Assembly (NCBI GenBank): GCA_031273965.1
Contig: JAISQX010000151.1
Coordinates: 1 to 5,786, forward strand
DNA length: 5,786 nt
Direction of reading: 5' to 3'
Origin: Clostridiales bacterium
GTDB taxonomy: Bacteria > Bacillota > Clostridia > Christensenellales > JAISNN01
The stretch's first letter is position 1, and each line of letters starts with the position of its first letter. A model generated the notes under the pieces. The model did not search any database, was not told where the DNA came from, and saw nothing but the letters and a program-made list of their open reading frames with translations. The translations under genes and the position numbers were made by a program. Shown piece by piece: positions 1 through 5,485 of the stretch.

Positions 1-2247
1 ATCGAGAGTTTAGAAGCCGACGGTCTGAGCTTTGCCATAGACCCGTTGTTTAACGGTAGACTGAAAGCGGGAGCTATAATTCCGAGTTTCAGAAAAAAAG
101 TCTATTTTAACTATATTGAAATGATTATAAAGGACGACGCGCTGCTTTCCGGATTTTCCGGAGCGGTGTTGGAGGACGTCATAGATAAGTTTAAGAGAGT
201 TTTGGAACATTACGAAAAATTGACCGAACAGGAAATAAACTACCGCTTGCTTGAACGTATCAACAGACCCGAGTTAAGCGAAGCTTTGAGTTTGGAAATC
301 CTATATTTACAGCGCGCCGCGAAGAGCAATATGAGGGGAATTACACTGAGAAAGCTCTTTGACGAAACAAAAAACCTATTGCCTTATCTGGCGCCGTGCA
401 TGCTTATGAGTCCTATATCGGTGGCTCAGTATTTGGATATGGATGCGGAAATGTTTGACCTTGTCATATTTGACGAAGCGTCCCAGATGACGACGTGCGA
501 GGCCGTTGGCGCTATAGCGCGCGGAAAAAATATCATAGTAGTAGGCGATTCCAAGCAATTACCGCCCACGTCGTTCTTTATAACCGATTATACGGACGAG
601 GACAATTTGGAGCAAGAGGATTTGGAGAGCATATTGGAGGATTGTCTGGCGTTGGGGCTTGCCGAGAAGCATTTGAATTGGCATTATCGTTCACAGCATC
701 AGAGCCTAATCGCGTTCAGTAACGCGATGTATTACGGCAACAACCTCTTGACCTTCCCGTCGCCCGACGAGCTTGAATCGCGCGTAAAATTTAAATACGC
801 GGACGGCGTATACGAAAGGGGAGAAAGCAAGCAGAATAAGCGCGAGGCGGAAATGCTCATAGAAGACGTCATAAAGCGTTTAAAAAATGAGGAAACAAGA
901 AAGCAGAGCATAGGAATCGTTACTTTCAACTCCGCGCAACAGGCGTTCATCGAAGACAACCTAATGCAGGCGCTCATAAAGAATAAGCTTGATACCGCGG
1001 CTTACGACAGCGACGAGCCGATATTCGTAAAAAACCTTGAGAACGTCCAAGGCGACGAACGCGACGTGATACTTTTTTCCGTCGGATACGGACCGGACAA
1101 AAACGGCAAGCTAACTTTGAATTTCGGACCGATAAACCAAGCTAACGGTTGGAGAAGACTCAACGTCGCGGTCACGAGAGCGAGGAGCGAAATGGTTGTA
1201 TATAGCTCCATGACCTCCGGCATGATAGATTTGAGCAAGACGAACAGCAAGGGCGTGTCCAATCTGAAGGCGTTCTTGGAATATGCCGATAAGGGCAAAT
1301 CAGTCGTTTCCGCGAACGATAGGATAAACACCGGCGACGAGAAAGGCGTGGGGTATTTTATCGCCAAGGATTTGGAAAAGTTAGGCTATGAATGCAAGTA
1401 CAACGTCGGCGTTTCCGGCTTTAGAATCGACGCCGCAGTGGTCGATCCTAAAAATAAAAAGAAATTCATTCTCGCCGTCATGAGCGACGGAAGAACCGCG
1501 AAAGAAAGCAAGACCGCGCGGGATAGAAACGTCCTTCAGCAGTATATTCTGAAACGTTTAGGGTGGAACGTTTTAAGGATATGGAGCTTAAATTACTTTG
1601 CAAATCCGAAGCGGGAAATAAAAAAGATAAAGGACTATATCGAGAAACTTTTGTCGAAGCAATCGGGTATAGGCGACGATAAAAAACTCATATCGAAGCT
1701 GGTCAAAAACTATAAGCAGGCGAACCTAAAATCGGAAACGGCGGACGCGGAGTATTTCTTAGACGAAAATAACAAGAAAGCGGTTTTGCAAAAAATTAAC
1801 GCTTTGATAAACGTCGAGGAGCCAATAGCGTTAAAGAGCGCGGTCAAAAAGATATTAAATTCTTATTCCATACAACGAGTCGCGCCAAAAGCGGCGAAAG
1901 CCGTGGAGGACATAATAAGAAATGCCGGGCTAATAATCGAAAAGTATGCGGATACGGAGTTTGTCAGAAAGACGCCTCTGAAATTTAATATTTTACGAAG
2001 CGACGATAGTGAAAATAAACGCGCGCCGTCGGAAATTCCCGTAAACGAGTATGTGGCGGTCGTAATCGCCATAGTCGAAGACGTAATAAGCATTTATCGT
2101 TCCGATTTAATCGACGCGATGTCCGCGCTTATGGATATAAACAAACGTTCTCAGGAGTTTGTGTCCGCCGTAAATTTTGCAATCGATTACGCGGACGCAC
2201 AAGGGCTTATACTCGTAAACAATACCGGAAAGATTATGATGAATTAA
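1..2247 (+). CDS. SF1 helicase (COG1112 / DUF4011 type) with C-terminal Vsr-like nuclease-fold and DUF3320-like domains, 5'-partial
   Basis: The frame is open from the first base, so the N-terminus, including Walker A and any DUF4011 domain, is off the window; a TTG at 46 is internal, not a start. Visible in order: the family signature PCMLMSPISVAQYL (394-435), Walker B DEASQ (472-486), motif III GDSKQLPP (544-567), WHYRSQH (679-699), VQGDERD (1045-1065) and motif VI RRLNVAVTRAR (1153-1185). Together these are a complete C-terminal SF1 motor of the Upf1-like/COG1112 kind. A Vsr/DUF559-like PD-(D/E)XK-fold domain follows (about 1345-1650), with FRIDAAV (Asp at 1429) and SKTARDRN (1507-1530). 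The usual IExDG strand reads VMSDG here, with Met at 1480. The tail (about 1780-2225) resembles DUF3320, which normally follows this nuclease domain. Known family role: ATP-driven nucleic-acid unwinding, often at defence or repair loci. The substrate is unknown, and a defence role cannot be shown without the upstream genes. It stops at TAA 2245-2247. Confidence 0.92.
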   Translation: MESLEADGLSFAIDPLFNGRLKAGAIIPSFRKKVYFNYIEMIIKDDALLSGFSGAVLEDVIDKFKRVLEHYEKLTEQEINYRLLERINRPELSEALSLEILYLQRAAKSNMRGITLRKLFDETKNLLPYLAPCMLMSPISVAQYLDMDAEMFDLVIFDEASQMTTCEAVGAIARGKNIIVVGDSKQLPPTSFFITDYTDEDNLEQEDLESILEDCLALGLAEKHLNWHYRSQHQSLIAFSNAMYYGNNLLTFPSPDELESRVKFKYADGVYERGESKQNKREAEMLIEDVIKRLKNEETRKQSIGIVTFNSAQQAFIEDNLMQALIKNKLDTAAYDSDEPIFVKNLENVQGDERDVILFSVGYGPDKNGKLTLNFGPINQANGWRRLNVAVTRARSEMVVYSSMTSGMIDLSKTNSKGVSNLKAFLEYADKGKSVVSANDRINTGDEKGVGYFIAKDLEKLGYECKYNVGVSGFRIDAAVVDPKNKKKFILAVMSDGRTAKESKTARDRNVLQQYILKRLGWNVLRIWSLNYFANPKREIKKIKDYIEKLLSKQSGIGDDKKLISKLVKNYKQANLKSETADAEYFLDENNKKAVLQKINALINVEEPIALKSAVKKILNSYSIQRVAPKAAKAVEDIIRNAGLIIEKYADTEFVRKTPLKFNILRSDDSENKRAPSEIPVNEYVAVVIAIVEDVISIYRSDLIDAMSALMDINKRSQEFVSAVNFAIDYADAQGLILVNNTGKIMMN

Positions 2248-2268
2248 GGTATTTTTCGCTATGCTCAA

Positions 2269-2288
2269 ACGGTTTTGCCGTATTTTTT
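2269..2288 (+). terminator. Weak candidate terminator after the helicase gene
   Basis: Twenty-one bases after the helicase stop, ACGG (2269-2272) can pair with CCGT (2278-2281) across a TTTTG loop, followed by A and six T residues (2283-2288). The stem is only four base pairs, so termination would be inefficient at best. The remainder of the 121-nt gap, to the next start at 2369, shows no convincing promoter; the best candidate is CCGACA/TACTCT, with poor matches. The synthase gene could be read through from the helicase or have its own weak promoter. Confidence 0.25.
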
Positions 2289-2368
2289 CGTCAAGAAAAT
2301 GTCCCGACACAAAAAACGGCACACGGTACTCTCAAAAGGTCTAAAAGCAAATCGAACAAGGGAAAAAT

Positions 2369-3781
2369 ATGGAAAATTTTGAAAAGATTTACGCCGAACT
2401 CAAGGAGAAGTTTAATATCGCGCTTGTGGAATTTTTGAAGTCTATGGAAAAAGGCGTCAGTGAAAATCTATATGAGGCTATGCGATACAGCGCGATAAAT
2501 ACGGGGAAAAGAATAAGACCTATTCTTTGCATGCTCGGCGCGCGTTTCGCGGGGAAAAACGAGGATGAAGTGCTCCAGTTTGCGATAGCGTTGGAGCTTA
2601 TACATACGTATTCGCTTGTGCACGACGATTTGCCCGCGTTAGACAACGATTCTTTGAGGCGCGGAAGGCTCACCACGCACATAATGCACGGCGAGGCGAT
2701 GGGCGTGCTTGCCGGAGACGCGCTTTTGAATCTCGCGTACGAGGTCATGACGGATAATATCATAAAGACGGCGGACTTCGTCAGACTAAAGGCTCTCGCG
2801 CTTATAATGAAAGCGGCGGGAGCGAAGGGAATGCTTAGCGGGCAGGCAAAGGACGTCGATTACGACAACAGCGCAAGCTACTTTTTGGAGCATATCATCA
2901 ACATGTACAGGAACAAAACGGCGGATCTGATTCGCGCGTCGTTGGTATCCGGCGCGTTGATATGCGGCGCGCCGAAAGCCGAACTTGAAGCGCTTTCGTC
3001 GTATGCGGATTCACTCGGCATATACTTTCAGCTTCAGGACGATCTGCTAGAAGAGCCGCAAGAAAAGATTGATATGAATATGTCGGTAGAGGATTACTTG
3101 GCGATGATAGAAAACGAGGACGAGGAGCTTGCGGATACGGATGCGCCTATCTCGTCGGTCATTCGCGACGCCTCGCATAGCGGAGCATCGGGCACTATAT
3201 TTGATATGCGCGGAAACGCGAACGCGGGGTCGGTTGCGCCCGCGCCCGCGCCGTTGCCGGCTGCGCCCGCGCCCGCGCCTTCGGAGAAAGCGGAGGATAA
3301 GCCCGCGTCTTTTCAAAACGAATCGGATACCGTGCTCGATATGGTTTGGACGGCACCCGACTACAAATATACCGCGCCCGATATATCGGAGGGCGGCGAT
3401 TCAAGAAGCGTATTAGGGCTTGATAAGTTTGAAAGGGCGAGAGAAGCCGAGAAAAATCGCCCGAATGAGGAGAGGATAGACACGAGAGTCCTGTTGGGAT
3501 TGGTAAAAACCCCGGAAGAGCTTGCCGAGGAGGAGAAATTTAACAGGCTTGACGCGTCGTCTATTTTGAAACTTGGTACAACGGGCGGCGACGGCTCCGC
3601 GAATCTTTTAAATAACATAAAAAAAGAAAAGATGACTTTTTTAAAATCCGCCGGAAAGGAAGAAACGCAAAAAGTCTTGACGGAATACGAGGAATATATA
3701 CGCGACGCCGTGGAAGCTTTTGGTAAGAGAGCCGCGGAGCTTATAGGAATGTTTGAATTTATAAAGAAAAGAGAGGTATAA
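2369..3781 (+). CDS. ispA: Farnesyl diphosphate synthase-like polyprenyl synthetase with a large in-frame insertion
   Basis: This is a short-chain trans-prenyl synthase, expected to condense IPP with DMAPP/GPP to make farnesyl diphosphate in the cytosol. The ATG has AAGGG at 2358-2362, six bases upstream. Seen: GKR-x-R (residues 46-50); first Asp-rich motif DDLPALD (86-92), with the two-residue insertion typical of bacterial FPP synthases, then RRG (97-99); GQAKD (158-162); KT (183-184); second Asp-rich motif FQLQDDLLE (220-228). The last Asp of DDxxD is Glu228, a conservative change at the position I recall as least critical. The normal C-terminus resumes at KMTF (421-424, matching K-S-T-Y in E. 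coli IspA) and runs to residue 470. The family is usually about 290-300 residues. The extra length is a segment of about 170 residues between 229 and about 416. Core catalytic motifs are intact, so activity is plausible. The usual partners xseB and dxs are not adjacent. FPP versus GGPP as product cannot be settled from sequence alone. Confidence 0.9.
   Translation: MENFEKIYAELKEKFNIALVEFLKSMEKGVSENLYEAMRYSAINTGKRIRPILCMLGARFAGKNEDEVLQFAIALELIHTYSLVHDDLPALDNDSLRRGRLTTHIMHGEAMGVLAGDALLNLAYEVMTDNIIKTADFVRLKALALIMKAAGAKGMLSGQAKDVDYDNSASYFLEHIINMYRNKTADLIRASLVSGALICGAPKAELEALSSYADSLGIYFQLQDDLLEEPQEKIDMNMSVEDYLAMIENEDEELADTDAPISSVIRDASHSGASGTIFDMRGNANAGSVAPAPAPLPAAPAPAPSEKAEDKPASFQNESDTVLDMVWTAPDYKYTAPDISEGGDSRSVLGLDKFERAREAEKNRPNEERIDTRVLLGLVKTPEELAEEEKFNRLDASSILKLGTTGGDGSANLLNNIKKEKMTFLKSAGKEETQKVLTEYEEYIRDAVEAFGKRAAELIGMFEFIKKREV
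3053..3616 (+). other. Insertion segment inside the prenyl synthase (about residues 229-416)
   Basis: In E. coli IspA the first Asp of the second Asp-rich motif and the Lys of K-S-T-Y are 24 residues apart; here Asp224 and Lys421 are 197 apart, about 173 extra residues. The segment begins with an acidic stretch (EDYLAMIENEDEELADTD, 241-258). It continues with a Pro/Ala linker at 290-304 (3236-3280), a short TAPDY/TAPDI duplication (328-339), and charged Glu/Lys/Arg helices (about 352-365 and 381-394). No transmembrane segment, Cys cluster, intein splice motif or other known domain is recognised. Codon choice resembles the flanking gene and the reading frame is open throughout, so it is probably a genuine, largely disordered insertion. 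The exact right edge is uncertain: LGTTGGD (402-408) may be a remnant of the native LGKPxGxD loop. Confidence 0.75.
3185..3574 (+). repeat. Five copies of a short hydrophobic peptide motif in the synthase insertion
   Basis: Five eight-residue matches to a loose consensus [DEA]-[STA]-x-[STV]-[VIL]-[LF]-x-[LM] occur in the insertion. They are ASGTIFDM (273-280, 3185-3208), ESDTVLDM (318-325, 3320-3343), DSRSVLGL (344-351, 3398-3421), DTRVLLGL (371-378, 3479-3502) and DASSILKL (395-402, 3551-3574). Spacings are 45, 26, 27 and 24 residues. The third and fourth copies also share a charged helical follow-on (DKFERAREAEKNR and VKTPEELAEEEKFNR), so part of this may be a degenerate tandem repeat of about 27 residues. 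Peptide-level repetition in a disordered linker suggests multivalent binding to a partner, which is inference only. The fifth copy overlaps what could be native loop sequence. Confidence 0.55.
3771..3776 (+). promoter_or_regulatory. Ribosome binding site GAGAGG for the kinase gene
   Basis: GAGAGG lies inside the last codons of the synthase gene, nine bases before ATG 3786. It favours that start over the in-frame ATGs at 3816 and 3825, and it places the kinase in a tightly packed pair with the synthase. Confidence 0.6.
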
Positions 3782-3785
3782 TCGG

Positions 3786-4733
3786 ATGTCGGTGTCATTC
3801 GACAAGCTGTCGCTAATGCGGCATATGAAGAAACTTGGAGAATTGAAATACGGAAAACCGATTATTAATATCGAATGTTTGGGCGGCGGTTCTTACGGGC
3901 TGGCGTTTAAAGCGGGATATTCCGACGGACATATCGAGGTGGTAAAGGCTTTTAAAGTCGCGGGAATGGGCAAGGACGAAGCGGATGCGTTGCGGTTATT
4001 GCGGACGGCGTCGCCGATAAAAATTCCGGAGGTTTTTTATCTGCATTACGCGGACGATGAACTTCCTTTCGACGCTTTGGGAATGGAATATATCGAAGGC
4101 GTAAACGTTCTTTCCCATAGCGGTTTTCTTTTTAAAAGCCGACGCGTTAAGCGCCGTTTTGCGGACGCAATCGCCGACGCTCTCGGTGAAATTCATAGTA
4201 AAATAGGGAACGGCTACGGATTTATCAACGGGAAAAAAAATGAAACATGGTATGAATTTTATTCGGATTTTTTCAACCAGATTTTTTTTGAAGCGAAAGC
4301 TCTGAAAGATACGAAAAAACTTAGTCCGCGTTTGTTTGAATATTTGAGCGTCGCGGCGGATAATTTTGATTACATATTTGACAAAGAACCCGAAAATCCC
4401 GTTCTTTTGCACGGAGATTTGAACGTGATGAATATCATGGCGGACAAGCGCGCCCTTACCGTTACGGGCATTATAGATCCTTTTAATTCTATGTGGGGAG
4501 ACAGAGAATACGACCTTTTTCAACTAAAAAGCCTTACGGGACCTTTTTTCGGGCTTTACGAAGCTTATCAAAAAAAATTTAAGACAAGCGAAAAATGCAA
4601 TTTGAAATGCGCGGTTTACGCTCTTGCAAACGAAATACATTGCTATGCAAAATCCGGGTGGAAATCCGACTCTTTAAACGCGATATTGGCTAAGAGAGCC
4701 GCTCGGGAATACGGCAAGCACAAGCTCATATAG
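3786..4733 (+). CDS. Fructosamine kinase/aminoglycoside phosphotransferase-fold kinase
   Basis: A 315-residue cytosolic protein of the APH/choline-kinase fold, closest in motif layout to fructosamine kinases. N-lobe: Gly-rich loop LGGGSYG (32-38), VVKAF with the probable ATP lysine Lys54, and the alpha-C glutamate in DEADALRLL (Glu65). The hinge is around MEYIEG (100-105). C-lobe: catalytic loop HGDLNVMN (209-216, Asp211 as base, Asn216 for Mg), then IIDPFNSMWGDREYDLF (229-245), where Asp231 is the DFG-equivalent metal ligand and GDREYDL matches the fructosamine-kinase GxREx-DL signature. All catalytic residues are present, so it should be an active ATP-dependent small-molecule kinase. Fructosamine kinases repair glycated amines, but many APH-fold relatives act on other substrates and the true one cannot be read here. 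The start is four bases after the synthase stop, so cotranslation is likely. There are no membrane segments. Confidence 0.87.
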   Translation: MSVSFDKLSLMRHMKKLGELKYGKPIINIECLGGGSYGLAFKAGYSDGHIEVVKAFKVAGMGKDEADALRLLRTASPIKIPEVFYLHYADDELPFDALGMEYIEGVNVLSHSGFLFKSRRVKRRFADAIADALGEIHSKIGNGYGFINGKKNETWYEFYSDFFNQIFFEAKALKDTKKLSPRLFEYLSVAADNFDYIFDKEPENPVLLHGDLNVMNIMADKRALTVTGIIDPFNSMWGDREYDLFQLKSLTGPFFGLYEAYQKKFKTSEKCNLKCAVYALANEIHCYAKSGWKSDSLNAILAKRAAREYGKHKLI

Positions 4734-4755
4734 GTTGGCGCGAATTAAAAATCGA

Positions 4756-4784
4756 TTGACAAAGGCGGTTTTTTTTGATAAACT
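4756..4784 (+). promoter_or_regulatory. Candidate sigma-A promoter (TTGACA-17-TAAACT)
   Basis: A perfect -35 box TTGACA (4756-4761) is followed after exactly 17 bases by TAAACT (4779-4784), which matches four of six positions of TATAAT. The spacer holds a run of eight T (4769-4776). A start near 4791 is expected. No protein gene with a ribosome site follows. The next signal is the intrinsic terminator ending at 4877, so this may drive a short RNA. With readthrough it could also contribute to tRNA-Ser transcription. Confidence 0.42.
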
Positions 4785-4790
4785 TGAATG

Positions 4791-4877
4791 GCTGTTTAAA
4801 GGCGTCATAAAATCGTTTGTTTAAAAAATCACTCTGCGAAACGGTTGCGACCGTAAAATCTTTTACGGTGGTTTTTT
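4791..4877 (+). ncRNA. Possible small RNA of about 87 nt between a promoter and an intrinsic terminator
   Basis: The call rests only on the promoter-like pair at 4756-4784 and the terminator hairpin at 4850-4877. No known RNA family was recognised. It is AT-rich at its 5' end with GTTTAAA twice (4794-4800 and 4819-4825). Near the 3' end a small hairpin, ACGGT (4841-4845) with ACCGT (4850-4854) around TGCG, shares its right arm with the terminator stem, so the two structures exclude each other. There is no credible reading frame with a ribosome site inside. The start is inferred from promoter geometry. Confidence 0.28.
4850..4877 (+). terminator. Intrinsic terminator in the kinase-tRNA gap
   Basis: ACCGTAAA (4850-4857) and TTTACGGT (4862-4869) form a perfect eight-base-pair stem with an ATCT loop, followed by GG and six T (4872-4877). 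It lies 117 bases after the kinase stop, so it could end the synthase-kinase transcript or the short RNA starting near 4791. The stem is AT-rich for half its length, so strength is moderate. Confidence 0.65.
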
Positions 4878-5063
4878 GCGGAAACAAGTCAAAGGCTAAA
4901 ATAAACCGCCAAAAATGATTCTTATCGGACAAAACGACACAACAATATTGTTATTCGAATCTTTTTACTATAACACAAACCGAAGTTCGCGTTTCCACAA
5001 TTCTTTTATGCAAAATTGCAAACGGATTAAAATGCGAAAAATTTACTCGGCAAATAAACGCGT

Positions 5064-5152
5064 GGAGGCGTACCAAAGCGGTCGTACTGGGGTGGTCTTG
5101 AAAACCATTTGACGGCAACGTCACGGGAGTTCGAATCTCTCCGCCTCCGCCA
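5064..5152 (+). tRNA. tRNA-Ser(UGA), with encoded CCA
   Basis: A complete class II tRNA. The acceptor stem is GGAGGCG (5064-5070) with CGCCTCC (5142-5148), followed by discriminator G5149, the serine identity base, and CCA at 5150-5152. The anticodon stem is GTGGT (5092-5096) with ATTAC-type pairing partner ACCAT (5104-5108), around loop CTTGAAA; the anticodon TGA is at 5099-5101 and reads UCA and other UCN codons. The long variable arm is TGACG-GCAA-CGTCA (5110-5123), and the T arm is GGGAG-TTCGAAT-CTCTC. It has its own terminator at 5167-5207. Candidate -10 boxes upstream are TAAAAT (5028-5033) and TATAAC (4969-4974, with TTGTTA 15 bases further up); neither is decisive. Open frames on the opposite strand here are the usual antisense-of-tRNA artefacts. 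No second copy of the 3' end was seen in the window, so there is no sign of element integration. Confidence 0.97.
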
Positions 5153-5166
5153 TGTAATTCCAAATC

Positions 5167-5207
5167 CGAACCCCGTCTTTATCAAAAAGGCGGGGTTCGT
5201 CGTTTTT
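5167..5207 (+). terminator. Strong intrinsic terminator downstream of tRNA-Ser
   Basis: CGAACCCCGTCTTT (5167-5180) pairs with AAAGGCGGGGTTCG (5186-5199) over 14 positions with one G-T wobble and an ATCAA loop. TCG and five T (5203-5207) follow. It starts 15 bases after the tRNA, and no U-tract is present on the other strand, so it ends the tRNA transcript. Confidence 0.9.
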
Positions 5208-5471
5208 AAGGGCGTTTTCGTCAAAATCCGGGCTTTTCCATGTGTTCGGGTTTGAACAGCGCCGCTCAAGCACAGTAGTTTTGCCGGCTTGTCTTAGTCC
5301 GGCAACTCAAATAATCGGAAAATTTACATTCATTATCAAGAACTTTTATTCAGCCATCCTTATAGATAATTAGAAATTTTATGGCGTGGGGAGAACCGAT
5401 AAGCGTCACCGAGAATAGAATGATATAGTAAAAGTTATTTTTAACGGCATATACGAAGGAACGGAAAGCTT
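5208..5471 (+). other. Leader region ahead of the collagen-like gene, no gene recognised
   Basis: About 260 bases with no supported gene. Two tiny ATG frames (5240-5278, 12 codons; 5381-5428, 15 codons) lack ribosome sites. A perfect seven-base-pair hairpin, TTGCCGG (5281-5287) with CCGGCAA (5299-5305), has an 11-base loop and no U-tract. AT-rich sequence at 5361-5380 contains the -10-like GATAAT (5365-5370) without a matching -35. CATATA at about 5449 faintly recalls sporulation sigma -10 boxes, but no -35 partner is convincing. The promoter of the collagen-like gene presumably lies here but cannot be placed. Confidence 0.4.
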
Positions 5472-5478
5472 AAAGGAG
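5472..5478 (+). promoter_or_regulatory. Ribosome binding site AAAGGAG that fixes a GTG start
   Basis: AAAGGAG sits seven bases before GTG 5486. The collagen frame has a TAA stop at 5471-5473 just upstream and no ATG between, so GTG 5486 is the only sensible start. The nearby ATG at 5481 is out of frame and stops after two codons. Confidence 0.85.
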
Positions 5479-5485
5479 ATATGCG

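Noticed and set aside
3047..3416. Overlapping Arg/Pro-rich frames on both strands in the GC-rich part of the synthase
   Set aside because: They are shadows of the Ala/Pro-coding stretch in other frames, with no ribosome sites.
3053..3616. Intein or mobile intron as the source of the synthase insertion
   Set aside because: No N-terminal Cys/Ser block, no C-terminal His-Asn, no homing endonuclease motif, and the segment is far too disordered and charged for an intein; the frame stays open, so it is not a typical RNA intron.
4764..4910. Inverted repeat GGCGGTTT (4764-4771) and AAACCGCC (4903-4910) around the candidate small RNA
   Set aside because: Only eight bases with a 131-nt gap and no extension; chance is likely, and there are no target duplications or transposase.
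4726..4932. 68-codon minus-strand frame in the kinase-tRNA gap
   Set aside because: It begins at TTG without a ribosome site, covers the terminator hairpin and resembles no family.
4915..5112. 65-codon plus-strand frame starting ahead of the tRNA
   Set aside because: No ribosome site, runs into the tRNA body, and composition is not protein-like.
5064..5152. tRNA-Ser as an attachment site for an integrated element
   Set aside because: No duplicate of the tRNA 3' end and no integrase in the window.
4951..5269. Two open frames on the minus strand across the tRNA (peptides with RRRRDSNSRDVAVKW and GEIRTPVTLPSNGFQ)
   Set aside because: They are antisense translations of tRNA-Ser, a well-known spurious annotation; no ribosome sites.
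5441..5470. Sporulation sigma-E/K promoter around CATATA ahead of the collagen-like gene
   Set aside because: The -10 match is partial and no -35 element sits at the right distance.
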